Origin: Amycolatopsis regifaucium
GTDB taxonomy: Bacteria > Actinomycetota > Actinomycetes > Mycobacteriales > Pseudonocardiaceae
Direction: 5' to 3'
Assembly (NCBI RefSeq): GCF_001613935.1
Contig: NZ_LQCI01000009.1
Location: forward strand, 457,505 to 521,504
Length of the DNA stretch: 64,000 bases
A model generated the notes under the pieces. The model made no database searches and had not been told where the DNA came from. It saw nothing but the letters and a program-made list of their open reading frames with translations. This document shows, in pieces, positions 46,645 to 56,730 of the stretch. Made by a program: the position numbers and the translations under genes. Position 1 is the stretch's first letter. The number at the start of each line of letters is the position of its first letter.

Positions 46645-48171
46645 TCAGTACGCTCCCCTCCCCTGCACGACGGCACGGAAGGTCTTCCACAGGATCACCA
46701 GGTCGAGGGCGAGGGACCAGTCTTCGACGTACCGCAGGTCGAGCCGGACGCTCTCGGCCCAGCTGAGGTCACTGCGGCCGCTGACCTGCCAGAGCCCGGT
46801 CAACCCCGGCTTCACCAGCAGACGGCGCCGCGCGTCGGGGGCGTATTTCGCGGTCTCCTCCGGCAACGGCGGGCGGGGGCCGACGAGGGACATCCGTCCG
46901 CTCACGACGTTGAACAGCTGCGGCAGCTCGTCGAGCGAATACCGCCGGAGCAGGCCGCCGACGCGGGTCACCCGGGGATCCTTGCGCATCTTGAACAGCG
47001 GACCCGCGCCTTCGTTGTCCGCCTGGAGGCTCTGCTTGAGCTTGTCGGCGCCGGTGACCATCGTGCGGAACTTCAGCATGGTGAAGGTGTGGCCGTCGCG
47101 GCCGACGCGGCGCTGGCGGTAGATCACCGGGCCGCGGTCGTCGAGCTTGATCGCGACCGCGATCGCCAGCAGCAGCGGGGAAACGAGGGTGAGGAGCAGG
47201 GTCGAGCCGAACCTGTCGAGCACTTCCTTGACCAGACGGCGTCCGCCGGTGAAGCTCGGCGCGCTGACCCGCAGGAGCGGCATGCCGAGTACACCGGAGA
47301 CGTTCAGCCGTGGGCCCGCCACCTCCATCAGCATCGGGGCGACCACCATCTCGGCGGAAGTCCCTTCGAGGTCCCAGGCGAGCCGCTGGAGGCGCTTGGG
47401 ATTCCAGTGCTGATCCGCGGTCACGGCGACCACGCGATAACCGCCACGGCGGACGTGGCCCGCGAGTTCGTCGAGCTTCCCGACGACCGGGACACCCTCC
47501 ACCTCCCCACTCCCCCGCTCCGCCCCGGCACCGGAGTAGGTGCACACGGCTTCGACCCGCCAGCCGACATGAGGATCGGCCTTGGTGCGGGCGATGAGGT
47601 CGGCGACCGTGTCGGGGCTTCCGGCCGCGAGCACCGGCAGCAGGCATTCACCGAGCCGTCTGCGCCGGTGCAGCACCTGTCTCAGCGCGTACCGCTGCAG
47701 GAACATGACGACCGAGATCATCGGGACGACGATGAAGACCCACGGCTGCACGGCGAGCGCGCCGAAGAGCAGGCCGCCCAGAGCGACGAGCACCGCGGTG
47801 GTCATCAGGCCGCGTCCCAGTGTCCGGTACTCCTCCGCGCCTTCGCCGAGCACGCGCGGACTCCAGGCACGGCACACCGACAGTCCGAACAGGAAGGCGG
47901 CGGCGGTACCGAGCGCGTGCATGTCGTGCGGATCGGATCGATCGATCAAGAAGGCGCTCATCACGATGAGCACGAAGGCGGTGAAAACGTCACTACCGAT
48001 GACCCAGGCGCGGTAGCGCGATTCCCAAGCCGCGTACGGCGGCCGCGCCGACGTGTGGTCGACCGCGGTGGCGTTGCCCGCACCCCGTTGCGGGGGAAGC
48101 GGGATCGACTGGAGGTCGATGTGCTGCGACGTCCCGTTGACGGTGGACGACGGCCGCACCGACTCTTCCAT
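46645..48171 (-). CDS. Exopolysaccharide polyprenyl glycosylphosphotransferase
   Basis: 508 residues from the ATG at 48171 (GGGAGG 4-5 nt upstream). Four N-terminal helices, a CoA-binding-like domain, then the bacterial sugar transferase domain: VIYRQRRVGRDGHTFTMLKFRTM, MRKDPRVTRVGGLLRRYSLDELPQLFNV, MSLVGPRPPLPEE, KPGLTGLWQVSGRSDLSW. Transfers the first phospho-sugar to undecaprenyl phosphate for a surface polysaccharide. No other polysaccharide genes nearby. Confidence 0.92.
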   Translation of the reverse strand: MEESVRPSSTVNGTSQHIDLQSIPLPPQRGAGNATAVDHTSARPPYAAWESRYRAWVIGSDVFTAFVLIVMSAFLIDRSDPHDMHALGTAAAFLFGLSVCRAWSPRVLGEGAEEYRTLGRGLMTTAVLVALGGLLFGALAVQPWVFIVVPMISVVMFLQRYALRQVLHRRRRLGECLLPVLAAGSPDTVADLIARTKADPHVGWRVEAVCTYSGAGAERGSGEVEGVPVVGKLDELAGHVRRGGYRVVAVTADQHWNPKRLQRLAWDLEGTSAEMVVAPMLMEVAGPRLNVSGVLGMPLLRVSAPSFTGGRRLVKEVLDRFGSTLLLTLVSPLLLAIAVAIKLDDRGPVIYRQRRVGRDGHTFTMLKFRTMVTGADKLKQSLQADNEGAGPLFKMRKDPRVTRVGGLLRRYSLDELPQLFNVVSGRMSLVGPRPPLPEETAKYAPDARRRLLVKPGLTGLWQVSGRSDLSWAESVRLDLRYVEDWSLALDLVILWKTFRAVVQGRGAY

Positions 48172-49026
48172 CAGACCTCCCGGAGTGGGAATTCCCGAAC
48201 GCCGGATCGACACGCTGAGTCAAGGAGAACGATGTCGAAGAGTGATCGATTCTCGAGGTACTTCAGCAGCCGATGGGGCGACACACGCCAAGGTATCGGC
48301 CACTCTCCGGCCATCGTTACAAGGATTTCCAGCCACATCCTGTGCGGACTTCCGGCAAATGAATGTCCAAAAGATAACAAGGTGATGACGATGCGTAATA
48401 GACCGTATCCGCCGGACAACTACACAAAGTAGTCACGAAAACATTTGGCTCTCACGGCCACTTGGCGCACCACGCGCCCGAACGGCCGAACGCCCGGAAA
48501 ACTCCATAGTGGACGGTTCGAGGGAATCGGTCATCCGCCGGTCCACTGTGGATTCCACGCTCGCCGAGGGCCGCCACCTCCGAGGCTCGTCCACGGCACG
48601 CCGACCTACCTTGTCAATCGGTCACCGGAGTGGCGTTTCGTCACATCACGTCAGCATCACGGGGACCACGACACGGGGGCCGTGCGGATGGACGCTCCTC
48701 CGTGCCCCGCATCACTTCCACAGTGGTCTGAACCTTCCGACGCAGGGCACAGTGCCGAGGATCACAATATCGTCTCGACGACCTGCTTGCGCCACTAATT
48801 CACTACGGAACGCAAGCCTTATGTCAAATGTCCACACCGGTCGCGCTGGTCCGGCAACCGATCTTCGAACGCGACCATTTCCGGCCATCGCCGTCGCACC
48901 GGGGAATTCGGACGCAGTACCGGACCATCCCACCACGGCAGAAGTACCGTCCCCGGATAACCCGCGTCCGACCTGGGGATCCACTGCGTCCGGACGGCTC
49001 TCTGCCGACACTGTCCGAGAATGAAC
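48172..49026. other. Long intergenic region with no convincing gene
   Basis: 855 bp. Open frames here have poor codon use and no SD. A lower-GC patch at about 48350-48440 may be the promoter of the glycosylphosphotransferase gene. Confidence 0.6.
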
Positions 49027-49056
49027 AAGGCCCCGGACCGAGTGGTCCAGGGCCTT
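49027..49056 (-). terminator. Terminator of tRNA-Val(CAC)
   Basis: Arms AAGGCCCCGGACC and GGTCCAGGGCCTT, loop GAGT, one mismatch, 7 bp past the tRNA 3' end. Confidence 0.75.
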
Positions 49057-49063
49057 CATCCGG

Positions 49064-49135
49064 TGGGCGATACTGGGATCGAACCAGTGACCTCTTCGGT
49101 GTGAACGAAGCGCTCTCCCGCTGAGCTAATCGCCC
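49064..49135 (-). tRNA. tRNA-Val(CAC)
   Basis: Reads GGGCGATTAGCTCAGCGG on the minus strand; anticodon arm CTTCG-TTCACAC-CGAAG gives CAC; T arm CTGG-TTCGATC-CCAG; acceptor GGGCGAT pairs ATCGCCC. No encoded CCA. Confidence 0.97.
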
Positions 49136-49535
49136 GCTCGCGGTGTCCGGCAGACTCTACCCCACGACTTTAGGGGGCCTGCAAACGGGTGGTTCGCTCC
49201 GACCACACTCCGCTCACCAGCAAATACGGAGCGAACAACCGCGAGCTAGCCGGGGCTGTGCGGACAGGGGGCCGCCCGCGACGCGTTTCGACATTCGTGC
49301 GACGGTGCTATCGCGTGACGACTAAACCGCGCAGTATGTACATGTGGACTGCCTGCAGGGCGCATGGAGGGCTGCGCGTCGCGCGGGTGATGATGGGGTG
49401 ACGGAGCATGGACCCGGGGTCCGATGACCCCGTCCGGGTGATCTGCGGCAAAACCGCGTTCCGATCGGCCGGCCGGTACGTCACATCATCGCCACTCGGT
49501 TCGACCGAGCCGGGAAGGAGACGAAGGGTAGGACG
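49136..49535. other. Intergenic region upstream of the SsgB-like gene
   Basis: 400 bp, no gene seen. Should include the promoter for the SsgB-like gene and the tRNA-Val promoter at its left end. Confidence 0.5.
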
Positions 49536-49961
49536 ATGCGCAACGATCACGTGACGCTCCGCTCGACGGCGGTGTTCGACCTCCTGGCGCCGCGGACACC
49601 CGCGGTCCCGGTGAAGGTGGAGCTGCGATACGACACACGCGACCCCTATGCGGTCGTCGCCGCCTTCCGCACCGGCCGGGCAGGCTGGGTCGAGTGGGTC
49701 TACGCGCGGGATCTCCTCGCGGACGGCCTCCTGGCCGACGCGGGCGACGGCGACGTACGCATCCGCCCCTCCGTCGAAGACCCCGAGTCCGTCCTCATCG
49801 AACTGAACTCGCCGTCCGGGCACGCCATGTTCGAGGCGTCCGCTCAGGAGCTGGCCGACTTCCTCGACCGGACCTACGACGTCGTGCTGCCCGGCAACGA
49901 GCACCTGTGGGTCGACGTCGACGACGCCCTGACCCACCTCATCCCCAACGATTTGGCCTGA
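49536..49961 (+). CDS. SsgA/SsgB-family sporulation and cell division regulator
   Basis: 141 residues, family length. VKVELRYDTRDPYAVVAAFRTG, WVEWVYARDLLADGL, VLIELNSPSGHAMFEASAQELADFLDRTYDVVLPG. In Streptomyces SsgB recruits FtsZ at sporulation septa. Restricted to morphologically complex actinomycetes, which supports the host call. ATG preceded by GGAAGGAGA at 13 nt and GGGTAGGACG. Confidence 0.93.
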   Translation: MRNDHVTLRSTAVFDLLAPRTPAVPVKVELRYDTRDPYAVVAAFRTGRAGWVEWVYARDLLADGLLADAGDGDVRIRPSVEDPESVLIELNSPSGHAMFEASAQELADFLDRTYDVVLPGNEHLWVDVDDALTHLIPNDLA

Positions 49962-50097
49962 TGACGGGCTTGCGAACAGCAAGTGGCACCCCGGTTGCAG
50001 GGCCGTTTTCGGGGTCGGATAGTGTTTACACACACCACGGCGACGGGGTGAGGAGCAGAACCGCGAGGATCTGACCTCCCAACCCGACCGAGGATGT

Positions 50098-50170
50098 GCG
50101 GATGTAGCGCAGCTGGTAGCGCATCACCTTGCCAAGGTGAGGGTCGCGGGTTCGAATCCCGTCATCCGCT
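50098..50170 (+). tRNA. tRNA-Gly(GCC)
   Basis: GCGGATG acceptor pairs CATCCGC; anticodon arm TCACC-TTGCCAA-GGTGA gives GCC; T arm GCGGG-TTCGAAT-CCCGT; discriminator T. Confidence 0.97.
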
Positions 50171-50195
50171 CGGAAGGCCCTCTCGGGCCTGACAC

Positions 50196-50266
50196 GGTGG
50201 AGTGGCCGAGAGGCGAGGCAACGGCCTGCAAAGCCGTGTACACGGGTTCGAATCCCGTCTCCACCT
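50196..50266 (+). tRNA. tRNA-Cys(GCA)
   Basis: GGTGGAG acceptor pairs CTCCACC; anticodon loop CTGCAAA gives GCA; T arm CGGG-TTCGAAT-CCCG; discriminator T. Confidence 0.97.
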
Positions 50267-50267
50267 C

Positions 50268-50342
50268 GCGCGATTAGCTCAGCGGGAGAGCGCTTCCCTG
50301 ACACGGAAGAGGTCACTGGTTCAATCCCAGTATCGCGCACCA
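50268..50342 (+). tRNA. tRNA-Val(GAC), probable integration target
   Basis: GCGCGAT acceptor pairs ATCGCGC; anticodon loop CTGACAC gives GAC; T arm CTGG-TTCAATC-CCAG. CCA is encoded at 50340-50342, unlike the other three. An integrase gene lies just downstream, so the 3' end is a likely attachment site. Confidence 0.95.
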
Positions 50343-50359
50343 TCTGTTTTCGCAGGTCA

Positions 50360-50393
50360 GAAGCCCTGCTCCTCCTCGGAGGGGCGGGGCTTC
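50360..50393. terminator. Hairpin between tRNA-Val(GAC) and integrase
   Basis: Arms GAAGCCCTGCTCCTCC and AGGGGCGGGGCTTC, loop TCGG, imperfect. Ends both the tRNA operon and the converging integrase transcript. Confidence 0.7.
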
Positions 50394-51749
50394 AGTCGTT
50401 CAATGGCGATGAAATGGCGATGGCCCTCGGGGCCGTCTCCAACTGCCCGTCACGGAACGTGGCGTGCAGGTGCGGGAACCACTCCCCCAGCTTCGTCCGC
50501 TCGCTCGGCGTGAGTGCGACCAGAGACCCGATCCACCGGGTCTCGAGCGCCTGCAGGATCTGACGACGCATCAACGGGGTCACATGGTCGTAGACCCTCG
50601 CGATGCCTTTCATCTTCTGCCCGAGCCGCGCTCGACGGGCGACTTCGGGGATGCCGTCCTCGGCCAGCCAGGTGCTGTGGCTGTGCCGCCCTTCATGGAA
50701 GGTGAAGGTTGGCAGGGTCGGCTGCACCAGTTCCGCCGATCGCGTGTGTTCAGCGTCACTGCCGTCCCAGACCGGGCGCCAGTACCGGTTGCGAAAGTTC
50801 GACCGCCGCAACGGTGCGCCTTCCGCGCTGCAGAGCACGAACGTAAAGCTGTGGCTGTCGATCAGCTCCTCGTAGAAGACCGCGATGCTCGGCGGCAGCT
50901 CCACGCTCCGTGTACCGGCCGGGGTCTTGGTCCGGCCCTTCTTCGCCCGGCCACCCTGCCGCCTCAGAGTCACCGGGCGAGTCGGCTGCCGCCCGAGATC
51001 GGCCAGCCTGGAGGTGTCGACCCTTCGCCCGCCTTTAAAGAGGTGTCCGCCGATCTCCTTCAACGGCTCACGGATCTGGATCGCTCGGGCCTCGCTGTCG
51101 TACTCGTGCCGCTGCTGACCGACCAGCTCACCCCACCGGGAACCGGTGTAGAAGTCGAGCAACCCGAGCACGAACCCCGCGAGCCCGAGCCCGCTCTCGT
51201 AGAGACGCATCGACGCACGCAATGCCTGCACCGGTGTCGCGACGAGGTTCTCGATCTCGAACTCGCCCGAGGTGACCCGGATCCCGGCGCATGGGTTCGC
51301 CGGGATCTTCCGAGCCTTGACCGCAGCGCCGAGGATCGTGGAGAACAGCGAGAAGATCGACGCCACCGACGAGTCGGCGTAGTCCTCGTGCAACTCCGAG
51401 AGCCACTTCTCGATCTCGACGTAGCTGTTGAAGATCCCCGCCAGCGGCCCTGACGACCACTGGGCAGTAGATGGTTGTCCAGAAAGGACCGGTACTTCGC
51501 CTGCGTCGTCGGCTCCAGCCGCGGACCGACCGCGTCCATGAACTCCTCGGCGAACACACCGAACAACATCTCCGCCTCACGCGGGTCCAGCCACAGGTTG
51601 CGCCGGATCAACGCCTCCTGCTCCACACCCCACGCCTCGGCCGCCTTCTCGGTGTTGAAACCCGACCTGCTTCCCCACGTCCCGTCAGGACGTTTGAACC
51701 GAGCACGCCAGCCCGGCGGATCACCGTCGGTTGGTTGTGCGTAAGCCAC
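50392..51749 (-). pseudogene. Tyrosine recombinase/integrase with a frameshift
   Basis: N-terminal AP2-like and SAM-like parts run from a GTG at 51749 (VVAYAQPTDGDPPGWRARFK) to LDNHLLP, then continue in another frame as QWSSGPLAGIFNSYVEIEKWL. One base is missing near 51460. The catalytic half is whole: TGSRWGELVG (Arg), HEGRHSH (HxxR) and YDHVTP (Tyr). Adjacent to tRNA-Val(GAC). Either inactive or an assembly error. Confidence 0.85.
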
Positions 51750-51811
51750 GACGGATACCTCTCTTCCTTGGCGAGCGCCCCGGCCAGTTCCGGGACGTGA
51801 TGGGCCGACGC

Positions 51812-52177
51812 TCACGCAGCACGCATGCCACCGCGGTACGGACGCACCGCGTTCTTCGTCAGCTGCACAATCTCCGCGACGTCCTCCCGGCTGAACCGGT
51901 AGTGCTTGCCGAACCGGCGATGCGGGAACACTCCGGCCGCAGCACGATCCTTCAACGTCCTCGGAGACAAGCCGAGCAACGCACCGACGTCCTCGGCTGT
52001 CAGCAGCGCGTCGGGATCGCGGGGACAATGCGCCGCCAAAGCGCGGACCGCACTGGCGAGCTCCCGGATCGAGCCGCCAGCGCCGCACCGCCATCGACGG
52101 AATCCAGCGCGGAAGTGCTCACGCGCGGACTGTCGTCCGTCACAACAGTTCACCTCCTCCAGTGACGTGGACAGCAC
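51812..52177 (-). CDS. Excisionase-type HTH DNA-binding protein
   Basis: 121 residues as read. The MerR-like HTH LLTAEDVGALLGLSPRTLKDRAAAGVFPHRRFGKHYRFSREDVAEIV is at the C-terminus, as in Xis partners of actinomycete integrases. The N-terminus is doubtful: the best SD, GGAGGAGG, points to a GTG in another frame whose product (MTDDSPRVSTSALDSV) would need a frameshift to reach the HTH. Confidence 0.65.
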   Translation of the reverse strand: MLSTSLEEVNCCDGRQSAREHFRAGFRRWRCGAGGSIRELASAVRALAAHCPRDPDALLTAEDVGALLGLSPRTLKDRAAAGVFPHRRFGKHYRFSREDVAEIVQLTKNAVRPYRGGMRAA

Positions 52178-52289
52178 GGTTCAGCCCTGCGCGGTCGCGG
52201 TACCGGATGGTTCCGGCGGCCCGCAGACGCGAAGGCTCGTGCGTGCCTCAAAGCGATCAATCCGGGCGGCGTCTAGCGGGGTTCGTGCT

Positions 52290-52493
52290 ACCCGAGACCG
52301 GAGAGTTGCGGGCCACCGTCTCGACAAGATCGAGGAAGACCTGCTGGCCCGACGCGCCCGTGCCGAACACGAGGCATGGCTCGGTGAGGTTGAAGGCATC
52401 GATCTCACCCGGCAGAAACGAGAGGAGGCCAAGCGCCTGGCCCGCATCGCGCCGGTCGAGCTCGGTATACCCGTCATCGCTGGGCGGCGATGA
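52290..52493 (+). pseudogene. Fragment resembling the tail of an integrase or recombinase-linked gene
   Basis: Sense strand reads AGHRLDKIEEDLLARRARAEH, then GWL-like AWLGEVEGIDLTRQKREEAKRL, like the helical tails of actinomycete recombinases, but with no start and a shortened core. Stop overlaps a following ATG. Low certainty. Confidence 0.35.
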
Positions 52494-52609
52494 CTGGAGT
52501 TCCCGTCGGTCGTTCCCAGCGCCAGCATCGAGCTGGGAACGGCCCGGCCGAATCAGATCGGCGAATACCCGCTTCGCGGCATGGGGCATCGGACGGGCAA
52601 AATCTCAGC

Positions 52610-52966
52610 GTGGATCCTGATCGCGAGCACGACCGGTGGACGGCGACCGAACATGAGCGTGGGTACATTCGTGCACGATTGCGACTACTCACCACGGCGC
52701 AAGGTGGTCGCCGCACCCCGATCTACTCGGGCTACCGGTCGCACTGGGCTTTCCCGCCCGGCCTCCATCACGACGGCCACGACGCACCTCTGACACTGGA
52801 ACCGACGAGGACACTCGCACCTGGCGAAGAGGCGATGGTTCGCCTCCACCTGCTCGCACCCGATCTTTGGCCCGAGGTCGCACCGGGTCTGCGGCTCTCG
52901 ATGTACGAGGGTGCCCGGCTAGTCGGCCTGGCCGACGTCGTGGAGGTCGTACCCCCAGTCCCATGA
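52610..52966 (+). CDS. Short EF-Tu domain III-like beta-barrel protein
   Basis: 118 residues from a GTG at 52610; an ATG at 52490 would add 40 unlike residues. RARLRLLTTAQGGRRTPIYSGYRSHWAFPPGLHHDGHDAP followed by LEPTRTLAPGEEAMVRLHLLAPDLWPEVAPGLRLSMYEGARLVGLADVVEV in outline matches the C-terminal barrel of EF-Tu. No GTPase domain. Role unknown; such orphan barrels occur in mobile regions. Confidence 0.6.
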   Translation: MDPDREHDRWTATEHERGYIRARLRLLTTAQGGRRTPIYSGYRSHWAFPPGLHHDGHDAPLTLEPTRTLAPGEEAMVRLHLLAPDLWPEVAPGLRLSMYEGARLVGLADVVEVVPPVP

Positions 52967-53128
52967 CAGTGTCCGCTCATCGGCATGACAGCGCGCCAGC
53001 CTCCCCAGCATCATGCCTGATCAACTTGACAAGTGCAGAGAAATTTCGAGAAGCGCAAAGTCTCGCTCGGCACCTGCGCTCGCGCCTTCGGGACGTCCTG
53101 CATCCACGAACACGCCTGCTTCTCTGAA

Positions 53129-54116
53129 CTAACTTTGCCCTTTGGCTCGCACCCGAGCCGCACGTCCTGCTTTAGCCTGCGAGAGCAGCCTGCTCAGGGT
53201 GACGTGGACGGTGTCGCCAGAATAGACGGCGGGCTGAGGTGTCCCGATCTCCTTTACTCGGATAGCAGCGCGGACAAGGAATTCACGGCTTGACTCGTAG
53301 TTCTCCCTAGTCATGAATTTCGGCTCGAACCAGAGCTCAGTGTCCGGCTCGGTGCGAGTTCCTGACCACGTCGGGCCTGCGTGGTGCCGCGGGGCCAGGC
53401 TCACGAACTTGCCGTAGTCGGCGTAGTCAAGGTTGAGCAGAAAGACTGGCCAGTAGTACTGATAAGCGAATATGTCGGTCTCGACGACACCCAGAAGGTG
53501 CTCCCAGTCGGCGCCGCGACTGGCGCGCCGCAGTGCAGGCCAGTCCGCGTCGTACGATTCAGGTTTGATAAATGGGTTGAAAAGCATCTGAAAGGCGTCG
53601 TGGAGGTGGAGCATCGCAACAGCGATCGCATACGTAGTCCCGATCGCCGCCAGCTCATCGGCTTCGTCCAGGAGCCTGCGCGCTTTAGTATCCTGGATCA
53701 GCAAGTCCATGCCGATCTTGTCGAATTCGATATCGAAAACCATTGGAATGGTGTCAATCAAAAAAGGTTCTCACGTCTGCTCGCACTTGCTCGATCGTGG
53801 AGGTTGACGGCACGAGACCGTGGTGCTTGAATCCGACTCGCGCGTCGTTCATGCGTTTCATCGGCCCCCGACCAGAAAGTGTGATGTTCTTTTGCTCCTG
53901 TGTCGCTTTCCAGTAGCTATCGAATGTCGAACTCTTTTGAAGTTCAACTTCAAGGAATCCTGCAGCCTGATGCAGCAGGTTCTCCACCGAGTCGTGGAAG
54001 AGTAACAGGGAGTCGGCGTCGAAGGGGTGCGCCTCATGAGAGATCCGCATCGCGCGTTCAAAGAGTGCCTTGGTGTGGACCAGGCGGTTCATCTGCACCT
54101 GGTCGAGTCCGCTCAC
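53129..54116 (-). pseudogene. Unknown gene split by a frameshift at a T6 run
   Basis: Upstream part, about 120 residues to VRADVRTFFD-stop (53754), and downstream part, 210 residues from IDTIPMVFDIEFDKIGMDLL, join into one protein of about 330 residues if one T of TTTTTT is dropped at about 53757-53762. The first part is helical (HDSVENLLHQAAGFLEVEL). Lower GC than surroundings. Start uncertain; GTG at 54116 used. Not recognised. Confidence 0.55.
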
Positions 54117-55371
54117 GAGTGATCCATTCGTCAAAATAGTGGAGCCTGAGATTGACAAGCTGTGACACTGCGAGTGTATCCTCCAGCTATTGATGTCGCG
54201 CAAGCCTTTATTGGGCGACATGGGTCGACTGTTGCAGTACCCGAAAAGCTAGACGCTCAACCGCTCCAATCATTGTTCCTGTCAAAGTAGATCAAGGTAG
54301 TAGAATATTTTTCCGGCCAGCATGCTGGCACCCTCACGATGCTGGTGCCGATTCCTCGAAGTCGAGCTTCAAGATCTTTATCCCACTCGCCCGACTGATC
54401 CTTGCCAATGCAGTAGATGTCTGACTGAAAGTTGGCGGGTGCCCCGCGACGCGACGCGGACGGTCCTGTCCCCGGAAACGCACCTGGCGCTCCTCAGCTC
54501 CGTCCTTTCCGCGCCACATCCGGGACACGCCGAGAACACCCTCCTCGTCGACGAGGCGAGGCACCCGGCCGGCCGCGGCTCGGCCTACGTTTACGCCGAG
54601 GTGCGTGATGTTCGCGAGCAGTCGATGGCGTATCAACTGACGACCGCATGCTCAATCTTTTCCACGGTTTTAGATGTTTAGTTGACCGTGTCCAAATATC
54701 CCGAAGATTCACATTCATATTATTGCATATTTTGCAGAGTGACTAAGAGTTTCCACCTTCGTCAGGGACGTTCCTCTGCGAGCCAGCCACGAACGCGCAA
54801 GACCGGTCAGCTCTTCTGGATCCATGCTAGTACCCACTTCCTGACGCCGGCCCGAGCTGATCGCATCCGATCGCGCTCTGCGGTGGACCGGGAGCGTCTC
54901 GGCGACGAGTTGTTCGAGCGCTATATGCCCGAGCGCTTCTGCCCCGACGTGTGAACCGGGCTCCCGACGCCGGTTCACTCTGGGCGGCGCCTGACAGCGA
55001 GTGCCGGGACGCCGCTGAGGGCTGAAGGCGGCTGGCCGGTACTCCAACCCCATCAACGGGCGCCTGATCCCGATCTCGACCGGGCTTCGGCTCGGCATGG
55101 ACGTGACGGAGAAACTCCTCCGCGCAGCACTCTCAACCTAAGCGCAGGTACCGGAGCGATCAGGTCGATGCCGGGGTAGTCAACGCAGGCGTGGTGGTGC
55201 TCACCGTCCTTGGCCGCGGCGGGTGGCGCAGCCGAAGTTCGAGGGCGGGCGAGTTGTTGAGATAGACCGCACGGGGACAGCCGTCGTCGGCATGTCGAGT
55301 GGCCCCTCGGTCGCTACCGAGAGGCCACTTGCAGGTCCGTCCATGGCAGGCGACGGATCTCCCCTGCCGGA
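54117..55371. other. Region of gene remnants, no intact gene
   Basis: 1.25 kb, low GC in its first half. A plus-strand stretch 54435-54681 has coding-like base use (ETHLALLSSVLSAPHPGHAE) but no start or family. Two shorter tails end ERYMPERFCPDV (54954) and IPISTGLRLGMDVTEKLLRA (about 55140), both without starts. They look like decayed ends of genes. Confidence 0.4.
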
Positions 55372-55686
55372 TCAGCGCCAGCAGCGCCAGCTGTAGGGGT
55401 CGTTGCTGTTGAGTGGGGTCGCCCAGGTGTTGCCTCCGTATACGCGTTGGCATTCGCGGTTCAGGTCGACGCTGTAGTAGCCGCTCGTGCCGCCGAGGTC
55501 GAGCCGGCAGCGCCAGTTGTAGGCGTTGGGCCCGATGAGGACTGCGTAGGTGATGGCCCCCCGCTGGGTGTCGCAGGCGGCTTCGACCGACAGGCCGCCG
55601 ACCACGGTAGCCGCCTGGGCGGGGACCGTGAGGCCCATTCCCAGGCCGAGCGCCAAAGCGAGCGTCGCGGCGATTCTCTTGAACAT
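55372..55686 (-). CDS. Small secreted four-cysteine protein
   Basis: 104 residues from the ATG at 55686 (AAGGAGA upstream). Signal peptide MFKRIAATLALALGLGMGLT...AQA|A. Mature part has four cysteines (AACDTQ, WRCRLD, RECQRV, WRCW) that can make two disulfides. Unrecognised. Confidence 0.75.
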   Translation of the reverse strand: MFKRIAATLALALGLGMGLTVPAQAATVVGGLSVEAACDTQRGAITYAVLIGPNAYNWRCRLDLGGTSGYYSVDLNRECQRVYGGNTWATPLNSNDPYSWRCWR

Positions 55687-55798
55687 CTTGTTCTCCTTTC
55701 CGCGCGGTGCACGGTGCACCGCGTGCGTGTGCCGATGTAGGAAGGGGGTGGGCGGGGTGGCCGCGCGGGCGCGGCCACCCCTTTTCCCCTCCCCCGGG

Positions 55799-56356
55799 TC
55801 AGGCGGTGGTGGAGTTGGCGGGCTGGTCGAGGCCGCCGGGCAGGTTGCGGCCCGTGCCCTTCCAGCCTCCGGTGACGTTGTTGAGACAGCCGGTCTCGAC
55901 GTAGTTCGCCACGTCCGGGGTGGCCAGCGGCGCGTGCCAGCTCTCCAGATCGAACGTCGATCCGGTCGCCGGGTCGATGCGGCCGAAGATGACGTGACAC
56001 TCGATCTGCTGGTAGATGCTGTCGGCGAGCCCGTGGTAGAGGCAGGGGATACAGCCTTGGACGTCGTGCCAGAGGTGCACGGTCGCCTCGTGCCCGTGGC
56101 CGGAGACCTGCGCCCAGCGCGCGTTGTCGGTCGGCGCGATGCTGATCCGGAAGTCCGGCGCGTTGGTCTCGGTGTCGACGGTGACGCCGGCGCTGTAGGC
56201 GCTCACCCCGCACGGGGCGGCGTTCGCGGTCGCCGCGATCGGGCCCAGCGTCGCGGCGGTGCTCAGCCCGAGCGCGGTCACCGCGACCATCGCCGCTCGC
56301 CGCGGACCCCGGCGGGCCGCGGCGGCGGTACCGCGCTGGTCGGAGTTGACGGACAT
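55799..56356 (-). CDS. Secreted protein of unknown function
   Basis: 185 residues; AGGGAAGGGAG before the ATG. Twin-arginine-like RRGPRRAAMVAVTALGLS signal, cleaved near ANAAP. Mature domain: FRISIAPTDNARWAQVSGHGHEATVHLWHDVQG with several cysteines (GCIPCLY, ECHV, TGCL). Follows (upstream of) the four-cysteine gene on the same strand with a 112-bp gap. Not recognised. Confidence 0.7.
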   Translation of the reverse strand: MSVNSDQRGTAAAARRGPRRAAMVAVTALGLSTAATLGPIAATANAAPCGVSAYSAGVTVDTETNAPDFRISIAPTDNARWAQVSGHGHEATVHLWHDVQGCIPCLYHGLADSIYQQIECHVIFGRIDPATGSTFDLESWHAPLATPDVANYVETGCLNNVTGGWKGTGRNLPGGLDQPANSTTA

Positions 56357-56730
56357 GGTTCGAACTCCCTTCCCTGCTTGCGAAAGTTTTCACAAGCGGT
56401 GGCGGTCGCGCCCGGGTTGGGGCGCGTTCCGGGGGATTGCGCACACGCCGCCGTCGGGGATCAGGTCATCGTGTGCACCCGATGACGGAGTCCTTCATCC
56501 GAAGATGATCACTCAGTGTGCTGACTTGCTGCTGCGGAGGCCGGAGCGGCGGATGGCGTGGTGTACGTCCTGACCATTCCGAGTCTTCCCTGCTGGGAAG
56601 TGGTTTATCAAGATCAACAGTGGTTACGTACAAGACCCGTACACCCGCGGACGGCGAAATCGCTGGTCCCCGACCGGTAGCGTTGCCGTTACCCATTGTT
56701 GCCTTTTGCTGATGTGAGGAGCACCTGCAG

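Noticed and set aside
48509..49024. A 171-residue open frame in the gap after the glycosylphosphotransferase
   Set aside because: No Shine-Dalgarno, composition Ser/Thr/Arg/Pro without pattern, and it runs into the tRNA-Val terminator.
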